Shown here: one piece after another, positions 7,663-16,370 of the stretch | Layout of the letters: each line of letters opens with the position of its first letter | Position numbering within the stretch: position 1 is the stretch's first letter | Source: CAYIHX01 sp964363305 | Lineage (GTDB): Bacteria; Bdellovibrionota; UBA1018 | NCBI GenBank assembly: GCA_964363305.1 | Contig: CAYIHX010000019.1 | Location: forward strand, 1-64,000 | Direction of reading: 5' to 3' | Length of the DNA stretch: 64,000 bases | Made by a program: the position numbers and the translations under genes | Notes under the pieces: generated by a model | Told to the model about the DNA's origin: nothing | The model's database searches: none | The model's input: the letters and a program-made list of their open reading frames with translations, nothing else

Positions 7663-9447
7663 ATGAAGGCATCCATGGGTATCGTTCCATCGTCGGCTCC
7701 GTCCCCGGTTCTCTTTTCGGCGAAGACCCGCGCTCATTCGCTCAAGCGTCTGCAGGAGGAGACCTTCGATCTCCTGGTCATCGGCGGAGGCATCACCGGA
7801 GCCGCCGTCGCGCGAGACGCCGCGATGCGGGGCTTGAAAGTCGCGCTCGTCGAGAAAAGCGACTTCGCCTTCGGGACCTCTTCTCGGAGCAGCAAGCTGA
7901 TTCACGGGGGGTTGCGGTATCTGGAGAAGTTCGAATTCAGCCTCGTGTTCGAAGCGCTGAGAGAGCGAACGCTTCTCTTGAAGACGGTGCCGACGCTCGT
8001 GCGGCCTTTGCCGTTCTATTTTCCGGTCTATCGCAAGGATCGCCCCGGCAAGTTCATTCTCGGGTTAGGGATGTGGTTCTACGACATGCTGGCCCTTTTT
8101 CGCACCCCGGGCTTTCATCGCTCCCTTTCGAAACGCAGCATGCTCAGGGAAATCCCTGCGCTGCGCGCGGAGGGTCTGAAGGGTGGCTATCGATATTTCG
8201 ACGCGTCCATGTGGGATGACGTGCTCGCGATTGAGATCGCCCGCTCGGCCCAGGGCGAAGGCTCCGCGATCGTGAATTATGTGGAGGCGCTCGAGCCAGT
8301 GTGGAGCGGCGGGACGCCTGAGAAGGGAGCGATTTCCGGTTTTCGAGTCAAGGATCGCGAGCCGGAAGCGCTCGGTGGGAGTCCGGCCACCGACTTTGTC
8401 GTCAAGGCGAAGCGGACGGTCGTGTGTCTGGGGCCGTACACGGATTTACTCGGCCCGAAGCTTTCGAAGGGTTGGAAGCCAAGGCTGAGCCCGAGTAAAG
8501 GCGTCCATCTGGTTTTTGACCTCGGGCGGATTTCCGTGCCTGGCGCGGTGGTGATGACTCACCCGGAGGATGGGAGAATCGCGTTCGTGATTCCGCGTCC
8601 TGATTACGGAACCGGGGTCGTGATCGTCGGGACGACTGATGGATCGACCGGCGATGATCCGGACCGAGCGGAGATCTCGAGCGCGGACGTGAGCTACCTT
8701 CTCGATCTGTTGAATCGTTTTTTCCCGACGCTGGGGCTCAAAACCTCGGATATCCTCAGCGGTTATGTAGGTGTGCGTCCGTTGGTGGCGTCGTCCTCAG
8801 GCATTGGGGCGGACTCAGCAGCTCTCCAGAAGGTGAGCCGGGAACATCATATCGAGGAAGGGCCCGGAGGCGTCGTCTGGGTAGCGGGCGGGAAGTACAC
8901 CACTCATCGTACGATGGCGGCTGAGGTCGTTGATACGGTACTGAAGCGCTGGACGCTGCGGCATCAGGAAGGGCTCGCGCCCGAGGGGCCTGGGCTGCTG
9001 AAAGAAGCACTGACTCGGAAGCCCCCATCCGGGGGTCTCAGTGGAGTAGAAATTTTGGAGGCGAAGATCGCCGCACTTCGGGACGGAGTGAGGGTCCATC
9101 CTCGGCTTTGGGAGCGCTACGGAGCCGCCGCGCCGGAAATTGTCGCTTTGAATACCGCTCATCCGTCGATCAGCGGTATCAGTGACCCTCCGGGGTTTCC
9201 TTTCCTTGAAGCGCAGCTTCGGTTTTTGATGCGGTACGGGATGGTGATGCATCTCTCCGACTTTTACTTTCGTCGAACGGGTCTCTTTCTTTCGCGGGCC
9301 GACCATGGCTTGCCGTGGCTCGATGCACTTTCTAAAATTTGGGCAACTGAGCGCGGCCTGGGTGGCGAAGCCGCAGGCCGTGAACGCACTCGAACCGAGG
9401 GGCAGATCGTGGAGCGCGTGGCTGCGGTGCCGGGCTCCAAATTTTAA
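7663..9447 (+). CDS. glpD: Aerobic glycerol-3-phosphate dehydrogenase
   Basis: A 594-residue FAD enzyme oxidising sn-glycerol-3-phosphate to dihydroxyacetone phosphate at the membrane, passing electrons to quinone. The Rossmann FAD motif is LLVIGGGITGAAVARDA, followed by SSRSSKLIHGGLRYLE, both diagnostic of GlpD. The ATG at 7663 (GGAG 5 bases upstream) is preferred over a longer start inside mepA. The last residues, VPGSKF, are encoded by a GGGCTCCAAATTTTAAG tail that resembles one arm of the inverted repeat at 16228-16295. No glpF or glpK lies nearby. Confidence 0.92.
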   Translation: MKASMGIVPSSAPSPVLFSAKTRAHSLKRLQEETFDLLVIGGGITGAAVARDAAMRGLKVALVEKSDFAFGTSSRSSKLIHGGLRYLEKFEFSLVFEALRERTLLLKTVPTLVRPLPFYFPVYRKDRPGKFILGLGMWFYDMLALFRTPGFHRSLSKRSMLREIPALRAEGLKGGYRYFDASMWDDVLAIEIARSAQGEGSAIVNYVEALEPVWSGGTPEKGAISGFRVKDREPEALGGSPATDFVVKAKRTVVCLGPYTDLLGPKLSKGWKPRLSPSKGVHLVFDLGRISVPGAVVMTHPEDGRIAFVIPRPDYGTGVVIVGTTDGSTGDDPDRAEISSADVSYLLDLLNRFFPTLGLKTSDILSGYVGVRPLVASSSGIGADSAALQKVSREHHIEEGPGGVVWVAGGKYTTHRTMAAEVVDTVLKRWTLRHQEGLAPEGPGLLKEALTRKPPSGGLSGVEILEAKIAALRDGVRVHPRLWERYGAAAPEIVALNTAHPSISGISDPPGFPFLEAQLRFLMRYGMVMHLSDFYFRRTGLFLSRADHGLPWLDALSKIWATERGLGGEAAGRERTRTEGQIVERVAAVPGSKF

Positions 9448-9460
9448 GTGAGTTACAAAC

Positions 9461-10312
9461 TCAGAACAAATGAACCTTCATCCCTTCCTTTTGCAGGAAG
9501 GTCCGAATCGTCTTGGAGTCGAGCGGTTCGAGGCGCCAGAGCAATTCGTAAAGAAGCTTCTGCGTTTTCTCGCCCTCGGGTGTGCCCATTTTCGAGGTGA
9601 TCTTCTTTACGTCCTGCGTGATCACGATGAGGTTGTCGACCAGCTTGGCCAAGTCAGTCTTGAAAACCGCGCTCTTGTCGACCCAGGCGAGCGTCTTGTT
9701 GAGACTGCCGCTCAGTTTATAGATGAGGTCGAGCGAGCGAGCTAAGTCGCCCTTGTTCTCTTCGATGATGTCGGCGATCTTCCCGGCCAGGTCGAAACTC
9801 TGCGAAAGCAGTTGATCGATGCGAGGAGGGTCGACACCCGCCACGGTGGCGCCGGCTTGCAGACGTGGCGCACCGAAGGTTCCGGGCGTGATCTCGATGT
9901 ATCTTTCTCCGATAATACCCGCCAGGTTGATGTAGAACCGACTGTTTTCGCGCAGGCCCAGGGCGGCGTCTTTGCGCACGGACACCTTCATCCGGAGCGG
10001 AAGCACGGCCTTGCTGTCGGGATCAGCCGCGGAAACCGAAGCTTCGCCTTCGGCGCTGCCTGGCTCCTTAATTCCTACTTTTGAAGCGGCCGTGGAGACG
10101 AAGAACTCGATGCGTTCGACCTTGCCGACTTTGATGCCTGAAACTCGAACGGGTGAACCGACCTCGATGCCGCCGGCAAAGTTGTAAGTGACGTAAAAGG
10201 TCTGAGATTGTTGAAAGGGATTCTCGACTCCGATTGCCCAAGCGAACACAAGAGCGAGAATACCGGTGCCGAGGACGAGCCCCCCAACCTTGGCTTCATT
10301 CGTAAGTTTCAT
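9461..10312 (-). CDS. MCE/MlaD-family phospholipid-transport protein
   Basis: A 283-residue inner-membrane-anchored substrate-binding protein. One N-terminal transmembrane helix (about 12-29) precedes an MCE domain (about 38-150) with the typical pattern VGSPVRVSGIKVGKVERI and later NLAGIIGERYIEI; the C-terminal third is helical, as in proteins that form a lipid tunnel. MCE proteins normally sit beside an MlaE permease and MlaF ATPase; neither is here. Its ATG overlaps the stop of the HD-GYP gene, so it is the third gene of a minus-strand operon. Confidence 0.88.
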   Translation of the reverse strand: MKLTNEAKVGGLVLGTGILALVFAWAIGVENPFQQSQTFYVTYNFAGGIEVGSPVRVSGIKVGKVERIEFFVSTAASKVGIKEPGSAEGEASVSAADPDSKAVLPLRMKVSVRKDAALGLRENSRFYINLAGIIGERYIEITPGTFGAPRLQAGATVAGVDPPRIDQLLSQSFDLAGKIADIIEENKGDLARSLDLIYKLSGSLNKTLAWVDKSAVFKTDLAKLVDNLIVITQDVKKITSKMGTPEGEKTQKLLYELLWRLEPLDSKTIRTFLQKEGMKVHLF

Positions 10313-11460
10313 GCTGCTTTATTCTGTAGCACGTCACGGGCTTGGACTTCCACCACCTCGGTTGCCTGGTTCAGATCGTTTTCGTTAAATTTGTTTCTAA
10401 ACCACTTCATGATGGTGGCAAGTACCTCGGGGTTGAAGAATTCAGGGAAGGTACGGACCTTCTCCATCTTTTCGATTTCGTCGAAGGCCTCCCGCAACGT
10501 TCGGGGCTGGCCGTCCCAAAGGCCCGTAGAGAACTTGGAAAGCATGTCGGCGAGGGCCAGGATCTGGGCGATGTCATCGACCTTGAAGCCCTTCAGATTC
10601 TGAGGGTAGCCGCTACCGTCGAACTTTTCATGATGCTGGCCCACGATGGTGAAGACGCGTGGGTTGGTCTTTGGATGGAAATCTTTGATCAGCTCGTTGG
10701 AGTACTGCACGTGCAGGCGGTAGGGGTTGTCCTGCGGAGGCGAGAAGCCCTTGCTGATCAGGGGAATGCACTGGACGGGAACCTGGGTGAGGCCGACATC
10801 GTGAATGAGGGCCGCAAAGGCGAGATCGGCCACGAGGGCCTTGTCGATCCGGCCAAACGCCATGGATAGGACGACCGCGTAGGTCGCCGTCGTGATGCCG
10901 TGTTGGAGGTGTGCGTCCCCCTCTGCGGCACCCCAGATTTCGGCCGCGACGCTTTCGAGGTGTTCGGCCGTTGATTCGAGGATGTCCTGCACCATCTGCT
11001 TCATCTTCTTGTCTCGTGCGCCCTGTTCCTTGGCATTTTTCGCGGTCGTCGCCTCGGCTAAGGCATTCTGGGCGGCTTTTGCGACGACGACCTGCTTCTG
11101 GTCTTTTGTGAGCTCCTTGGAATCCATGACGGCCGTGATGAAGGCTCCCTCGTGGGTTTGCTTCGCCGCGACCGGGGGCGGAGGAAGAGGCGCGGTCGGT
11201 ACTACCGCCGGTTCGACTGGAGCCGCGTGGTAGGCGCGAAAGGCGGCTACATCGCTTTTGTGGATCCAGATCTGTTTGAGGTGGCGGTTGCGGTATTTAT
11301 TGAGAACCTCGGCGCTCGGTGACTCGCCATTCCGGAGGAAGACGATGACGTGCGCGTTGGCTTGAAAATAGAGATGAACATCGAAGGTGAGGACCTTGCC
11401 GGCCTTGATCGTATCGAAGGACGCTTCGAAGTAGTCCGAAATACTCTTCGATCGGATCAT
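10309..11460 (-). CDS. HD-GYP domain protein, putative cyclic-di-GMP phosphodiesterase
   Basis: A 383-residue cytoplasmic protein. An N-terminal domain (1-80) is followed by a Pro/Ala linker, then a helical segment and an HD-GYP domain. The HD pair lies in ALIHDVGLTQV and the GYP motif in HHEKFDGSGYPQN, so the catalytic ligands are present. The lysine that usually follows HD (HDIGK) is Leu-Thr here. Established activity of the family is hydrolysis of c-di-GMP. Linked by ATGA to the MCE gene and 3 bp after the preceding gene. Confidence 0.88.
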   Translation of the reverse strand: MIRSKSISDYFEASFDTIKAGKVLTFDVHLYFQANAHVIVFLRNGESPSAEVLNKYRNRHLKQIWIHKSDVAAFRAYHAAPVEPAVVPTAPLPPPPVAAKQTHEGAFITAVMDSKELTKDQKQVVVAKAAQNALAEATTAKNAKEQGARDKKMKQMVQDILESTAEHLESVAAEIWGAAEGDAHLQHGITTATYAVVLSMAFGRIDKALVADLAFAALIHDVGLTQVPVQCIPLISKGFSPPQDNPYRLHVQYSNELIKDFHPKTNPRVFTIVGQHHEKFDGSGYPQNLKGFKVDDIAQILALADMLSKFSTGLWDGQPRTLREAFDEIEKMEKVRTFPEFFNPEVLATIMKWFRNKFNENDLNQATEVVEVQARDVLQNKAA

Positions 11461-11463
11461 GGG

Positions 11464-12861
11464 TCAGCCGCCCCCCGCCGCCCGCCGACTCTTATAGCGC
11501 TCAAGAGTCGTGGCAATAGAGCGAATCCAGTTCTTTTCCATTTCAGTGAGGACCGAAATTCGTTTTTGAAGCACGGCCAAACGCGGTCCTTTGAGGTCGG
11601 CGGGATCAGCACCCTGGACCGCGCTCTCGAGTCGGCGTAGCTCGTCCTCCGCTTCGGCAAACCGAAACTGAAACGTCTCGAGCAGCGCTTCGGTGTCGGG
11701 TGGGGGAAGTGGGGCCGCCGAACCGACGCCTCCGGCGCGCAGTTCCTTGATGATTTCATCCCGTTCGCGAATGTTTTGCGTCATCTCCCGGAGCTTCAAC
11801 GCGGCGTCGTTGAGGGCCTTGCTGGAGCGCTCGTCCGGTCCTGTGGGACGCACGGCAACCGGAGCGGCACCTCCAAGGGGAAAGGGTTTGGCGAGAGGGT
11901 CATTCGTGGGGATGCTTTGAGCCGGGTCGATCCAAAGTGTCCGCACGGCTTGCGGGTGTTGGACCGATGGCGCGGATTGAAACAGGGCGCAGGTAATCTC
12001 GACGGCGTTGTTTTCGGGCGCCCAGTGGACGCGCAAGAGGTCGGAATACCGGATCAGGAGCTGGGGCAGCGCAGTAGGTTCGGATGCCTGAGGCCAAAAT
12101 CGTCGCAGGATCTCGGCCTGGCCGAGGTTCTGGCCGGAGAAGCAGAGACGGAAGACCCAGGCGCGAGGATCGATTCCCGTTTGAAAGAAGGCCTTGGGGA
12201 TTTTAGGTGGAAGATTGAAGTCGGACTTTCCGCTGCCCTCGTCGAAGATCATGCTCCACAGGGAAGAGAGAAGAATACGCGCCGTGGGCAGGCGTTTGAC
12301 CCATTCTGGTGACTCTCGAACCTCCGGAAGAATCGCGAGCCCGTCGATCCTGGGCCCCAACAGGGTACCGTTCAGCCAGGTCTCTGCATAGCTTGAAGGG
12401 GGCGAGGAAAGGAGCCCGTTGATCCCTGATTTTGAAGACTCGACCCCGGCTGCGCGTACGACCCTGGCCCACTCTTGAGGATCGAGCTGGGACAGATCGA
12501 GCAGAACGACCCGGGGAATGCTCCTCGAGGCGGGAAGATCCTTCCACGCTGTTTTCTCGGCGAGGTAACCCGCCACGGTCGGACCATGGTTACGCGTGAG
12601 ACCCAGGTACCCCTCGAGCTTGTTCCACAAGAAATATTTATGCCAGGGCACGAGAACGAGTTGGAGAGGTTGCTTGTCCGGGTTGCCTCGGGCTTGGGCT
12701 AGGCGTGCGATCACTCGCTCTTCAGTCATCTCGCCCGACAAGACTTCGACGGCGCAGTTGCTGCCTCGTAAGATGCTAACGCCGCGCGCCAGCCCGTGCA
12801 TTTTATCTCGGGTGAGGCGTTCGTCAGTAATGAGCAAGATACCGAGGGGCTTATGCGCCAA
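11464..12861 (-). CDS. Protein of unknown function with C-terminal coiled coil
   Basis: A 465-residue protein I do not recognise. I chose TTG at 12861 because AAGGAG sits nine bases upstream and the product then begins with a clean beta-strand (HKPLGILLITDERL); longer forms run into the divergent kinase promoter. Residues 1-330 look like an alpha/beta domain (LQLVLVPWHKYF, RVVLLDLSQLD), possibly a degenerate receiver-like fold. Residues 370-460 are a probable coiled coil. First gene of the operon with the HD-GYP and MCE genes; it may be a signalling or structural partner. Confidence 0.8.
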   Translation of the reverse strand: MAHKPLGILLITDERLTRDKMHGLARGVSILRGSNCAVEVLSGEMTEERVIARLAQARGNPDKQPLQLVLVPWHKYFLWNKLEGYLGLTRNHGPTVAGYLAEKTAWKDLPASRSIPRVVLLDLSQLDPQEWARVVRAAGVESSKSGINGLLSSPPSSYAETWLNGTLLGPRIDGLAILPEVRESPEWVKRLPTARILLSSLWSMIFDEGSGKSDFNLPPKIPKAFFQTGIDPRAWVFRLCFSGQNLGQAEILRRFWPQASEPTALPQLLIRYSDLLRVHWAPENNAVEITCALFQSAPSVQHPQAVRTLWIDPAQSIPTNDPLAKPFPLGGAAPVAVRPTGPDERSSKALNDAALKLREMTQNIRERDEIIKELRAGGVGSAAPLPPPDTEALLETFQFRFAEAEDELRRLESAVQGADPADLKGPRLAVLQKRISVLTEMEKNWIRSIATTLERYKSRRAAGGG

Positions 12862-12933
12862 GGGGTTACACTCCTTCGAGCACTTATCGGCAAAGATCAC
12901 GACAACCTTTCGAATCCTCGCTATGATCGAGTC

Positions 12934-14898
12934 ATGACGGGGACAGGGAAGCGTCAAACGTCGGTCAGTCTGCGCCGCAGGCTATTGAGCTGGGTAGGGG
13001 CACTTGTGCTGCTTTCTCTCTTGGGTTCTGCCTTGAGCGTCTACCGCATTTCCGAGGTGAGTCAGAATCTCGATCGGATCAATCGTGTTTCGGTCCCGCT
13101 TGGGCGTCTGCTCGTGCAGCTGCAGTCGGACGTCGAGGGCTATCGGCGTGAGGTTGAGCGGCGGGTGGTGATCGCGATGGGGGCGGGTCGCCCTCCGGTT
13201 GCTGTCCCTCAGTGGATTGAGGATGTGATCGCCAATGAGTTGGTGCGGGTGCGTGATTTACTGACGCGCGATGAGGATCTTCGCCGCGAGGGTTCCTCCG
13301 CGCGATGGTTGAAGTGGGAAGAGGAGATCGCTTCGCAGTTCGGTGCTCTCCGGGAAAAAGTACGCGTGGCCGCGGCTCAAGTCGCGGTCGATGGTCCCGC
13401 GCTTCTGGCATCGCTCGATAATTGGACGCGGCAAGTTCAATGGGGCGCGGCTGAGCATGATCGGATTGTCCGCGGGCGATTTTCTCGCGCGGAGAATCAG
13501 GTGGCCCAACTCAGAACGGGGCTCGAAATCATCCTCGTGGCGGTCGTGGCCCTTTCGCTTTTGATTCTCTGGCTCGGGGAAAGGGCGCTTCGTCCGCTCT
13601 CTCAGCTTTCGGCGTTGGTGCGCCTGATTTCGGATCGTGGCGTTCGTCGCGAGGATAAGGAGAGTCTCCCCCGGCTGGCGGCCGGTCGAACCGATGAGAT
13701 TGGCATCTTGGCTCGGGACTTTCACCAAATGGCCACTGTGTTGCTGGAGCGCGAGAAAGAGGTTGAGCAGCAGAGCTCACGCCTCGAAGAACAGAATCGA
13801 CTCCTGCGAGACGCGGGCGAGTTGAATTGGAATATTTTGGCGAGCATTAAGTCCGCGCTGGTCGTTACGGACGCCCAGGGCGTGATCACCCAGTGCAACC
13901 CCGCGGCGGCGACCTGGATGGGTCGGCCCGCGGAGGAGTGCATTGGGGTCGCGGCCGCCGAGTTGCCCGCTCTTCAGGCGTTCGCTTCTCTTTCGGAGCT
14001 CGAGCTTCCCGGCAAGCTTGAGCCAACGCGGAGGGGAGACCGGGTCTTTGGAGGGCGAGTCCAACGACTGCGCTCGGGCGGGCGAATCGTCATGATTGAT
14101 GATTTGACGGACGAGCTCGCCATACAAGATCGATTGCGAGAAGCGGAGAATCTGGCGGCCGTCGGGCGGATGTCGGCGCAGGTGGCGCATGAGGTTCGGA
14201 ATCCGTTGCATTCGATCGGTCTGGAGGCCGAGCTGGCGCTGGATTCGATCGGCAAACAGGGCGATCCCTCGGTGAAGTCGTCCCTGTTCTCGATTCTGCA
14301 ATCGGTTGATCGGCTCGAGACGATCACAGAAAATTATTTGCGGCTGTCGAAACTTTCGTCAGGTCGGCGCGCCGCCGCGGAGCTCTCCCAGGTACTGGAG
14401 AGTGTTTTGGCGATGTACGCTCCGGTGTGCGAGTCGCAGGGGCTGGAGGTCGATTGGCGGCAGGTGGGTCTAGCGGCTCCCTTCGTCGAGGCAGATCGAC
14501 CGATTCTGGATCAATGTTTGGGAAATTTGATGAGCAATGCTTTGCAGGCACTCTATGAGTTTCAGCAGTCAGACCGCGCGCCGTCTCAGTTCGTGCCGAG
14601 GATTCGTTGGTCCTACGGGGTGGCTGAGAGCGGTCGATCTTGGCTCAAGGTGGAAGACAACGGGCCCGGGATTCATGCGGATGTTCGGGATCGATTGTTC
14701 CAGCCCTTTGTGACTGGACGCGCTCAAGGGACAGGATTGGGTTTGAGCTTCGTGAAAAAGGTCGTGGAGGATCACGGCGGGCAGATCACCGCGATCGCAA
14801 ACGGCTCAGATCCCCTTTATCCGGGTGCCTGTTTCGAAATCACATTTCCTTTCTTTGAGTCGGTTCCAGTGCGCTCGTCCAACGAGGTGGCTCTATGA
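12934..14898 (+). CDS. Membrane sensor histidine kinase (NtrB-like)
   Basis: A 654-residue kinase with transmembrane helices at about 17-38 and 195-215 enclosing a periplasmic sensor helix bundle, a HAMP region, a coiled coil, a PAS domain (about 300-385), HisKA with QVAHEVRNPLHSIG (phospho-His near 417) and a HATPase domain (N box NLMSNALQAL, G boxes VEDNGPGI and GTGLGLSFVKK). ATG 12934 is the first in-frame start beyond the divergent gene. Its stop overlaps the ATG of the response regulator, so the two form a cognate pair. Confidence 0.93.
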   Translation: MTGTGKRQTSVSLRRRLLSWVGALVLLSLLGSALSVYRISEVSQNLDRINRVSVPLGRLLVQLQSDVEGYRREVERRVVIAMGAGRPPVAVPQWIEDVIANELVRVRDLLTRDEDLRREGSSARWLKWEEEIASQFGALREKVRVAAAQVAVDGPALLASLDNWTRQVQWGAAEHDRIVRGRFSRAENQVAQLRTGLEIILVAVVALSLLILWLGERALRPLSQLSALVRLISDRGVRREDKESLPRLAAGRTDEIGILARDFHQMATVLLEREKEVEQQSSRLEEQNRLLRDAGELNWNILASIKSALVVTDAQGVITQCNPAAATWMGRPAEECIGVAAAELPALQAFASLSELELPGKLEPTRRGDRVFGGRVQRLRSGGRIVMIDDLTDELAIQDRLREAENLAAVGRMSAQVAHEVRNPLHSIGLEAELALDSIGKQGDPSVKSSLFSILQSVDRLETITENYLRLSKLSSGRRAAAELSQVLESVLAMYAPVCESQGLEVDWRQVGLAAPFVEADRPILDQCLGNLMSNALQALYEFQQSDRAPSQFVPRIRWSYGVAESGRSWLKVEDNGPGIHADVRDRLFQPFVTGRAQGTGLGLSFVKKVVEDHGGQITAIANGSDPLYPGACFEITFPFFESVPVRSSNEVAL

Positions 14899-16253
14899 GT
14901 ATTCGGCTTCTGGTCGTGGACGACGATCCGCAGTCCCTGGATTCCACTCGCCGCATTCTTGAGCATGCGGGTTACTCGGTGGAGACCGCGGCCGACGGAC
15001 AGACGGCGCTTGAAAAAGTGCGCTCGGCCTATCCGCCTCAGGTGGTAGTCTCGGACCTTCGAATGCCTCGCATGGGCGGGATGGAATTTCTCCGGGCCCT
15101 GAGTCTTTGCGGGGAGAAAATTCCGGTGATTTTAATGACCGCTTTCGGGCGTGTCGAGGATGCGGTCTGGGCGATGAAACTGGGTGCGGTGGATTTTCTG
15201 ACCAAGCCGTTTCGCAGGCAGGCTCTTCTTGACTCGATTCGAGCGGCGGTGCTCCGCGCCCAGGTTCAGCCCTCGGGATCTGCTGGGATCGTGTCGGACG
15301 ATTTGATTGGGGCGAGCGGAGCGATGCGCCGCCTTCGTGAAGAGATCGAGCAAGTGGCGAGAACGGATGCGACGGTGTTGGTGACCGGCGAGAGCGGGTC
15401 CGGAAAAGAGCGAGTCGCGAGATTGCTTCACGAGCGCGGCCCACGGGCGCGGGGCCCTTGGGTGGCGATTAACTGCGCGGCTTTGCCGGAGGCACTTCTT
15501 GAATCGGAGCTGTTTGGGCACGAGAAAGGCGCCTTTTCCGGAGCGACGCAGCTCAAGTATGGTCTGTTCGAGGCTGCGCAGGAGGGCACGATCTTTCTCG
15601 ACGAAATCGGAGACATGCCGTTGAACCTGCAGGTGAAGCTGTTGCGCGCGCTGCAAGAGGGAGAGATTCGGCGAGTCGGCTCAACCCAGACTCGGCGTTT
15701 CAATGCGCGGATCATCGCGGCCACTCATCAGCCGCTCGAGGCGCGGGTGCAGGCCGGATTGTTTCGGCAGGATTTGCTTTTTCGTCTCGAGGTGATCCGG
15801 TTGATGGTTCCGGGCCTGCGTGATCGAAAGGAAGATATCCCGGCCTTGGCGGAGCACTTTCTGCGCGTGGCCAGCGAGCGGCATCAAAAATCCGTGGTGG
15901 GTTTCATGCCGGAAACGATGGCTGCGTTGTTGGCGCATGACTGGCCCGGCAATGTGCGCGAGCTTTCGAACGCGGTCGAGCGCGCGGTGGTTTTCGCGCA
16001 AGATGAGCGAATTCAGGGGGCGGATTTACCCTCCCATATCGCGGGCCGAGCGGGCGCGGAGGGAATGACTCCCTCTCCTCATGGCGTGATTGAAGTTCGG
16101 CTCGGGACGCCGCTTCGCGAGGTCGAGGACCTTCTGATTCGTCGAACGTTGGAGGCAACAGACGGGGACAAGAGCATGACCGCTCGCCTTCTGGGCATCA
16201 ATGAACGAACGATCTATCGTCGAACGGCTGAGGGGTCAGGCTCCAAAAGTTAA
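14895..16253 (+). CDS. Sigma54-dependent response regulator (NtrC family)
   Basis: A 452-residue regulator with a receiver domain (acidic pocket VVDDDP, phospho-Asp in VVSDLRMP), AAA+ ATPase (Walker A GESGSGKER, Walker B FLDEIGD) and a Fis-type HTH (MTARLLGINERTIYR). The sigma54-contact loop reads GAFSGA rather than GAFTGA; Thr to Ser is a known tolerated variant. The last nine residues (AEGSGSKS and neighbours) and the stop are encoded by one arm of a 27-bp inverted repeat, so the native C-terminus has been replaced. Likely targets include the von Willebrand genes directly downstream (inference). Confidence 0.93.
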   Translation: MSIRLLVVDDDPQSLDSTRRILEHAGYSVETAADGQTALEKVRSAYPPQVVVSDLRMPRMGGMEFLRALSLCGEKIPVILMTAFGRVEDAVWAMKLGAVDFLTKPFRRQALLDSIRAAVLRAQVQPSGSAGIVSDDLIGASGAMRRLREEIEQVARTDATVLVTGESGSGKERVARLLHERGPRARGPWVAINCAALPEALLESELFGHEKGAFSGATQLKYGLFEAAQEGTIFLDEIGDMPLNLQVKLLRALQEGEIRRVGSTQTRRFNARIIAATHQPLEARVQAGLFRQDLLFRLEVIRLMVPGLRDRKEDIPALAEHFLRVASERHQKSVVGFMPETMAALLAHDWPGNVRELSNAVERAVVFAQDERIQGADLPSHIAGRAGAEGMTPSPHGVIEVRLGTPLREVEDLLIRRTLEATDGDKSMTARLLGINERTIYRRTAEGSGSKS

Positions 16254-16295
16254 GCAATTGTTAACCCTCTTAACTTTTGGAGCCTGACCCCTCAG
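16228..16295. repeat. 27-bp perfect inverted repeat spanning the regulator's stop codon
   Basis: The arm at 16228-16254 is exactly complementary to 16269-16295, with a 14-nt loop containing CAATTG. The core GGGGTCAGGCTCCAAAAGTTAAG lacks a U-run after it, so this looks like a REP-like mobile palindrome rather than a standard terminator, though the hairpin may also stop transcription. A related half-site occurs at the 3' end of glpD. Confidence 0.92.
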
Positions 16296-16338
16296 TTTGC
16301 GTGATTCATCCAAAGCTGCTAAAGTTTATATATATTAA

Positions 16339-16362
16339 CAAAGTTCATAAAACAGAACTTTG
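16339..16362 (+). promoter_or_regulatory. Hairpin touching the ribosome site of the von Willebrand gene
   Basis: CAAAGTTC (16339-16346) and GAACTTTG (16355-16362) form a perfect 8-bp stem with an 8-nt loop. The last base is the first G of the GGAGGG ribosome site. An AT-rich stretch (TTTATATATATTAA) precedes it. It could be an operator or an RNA hairpin affecting translation. Confidence 0.5.
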
Positions 16363-16370
16363 GAGGGCTT

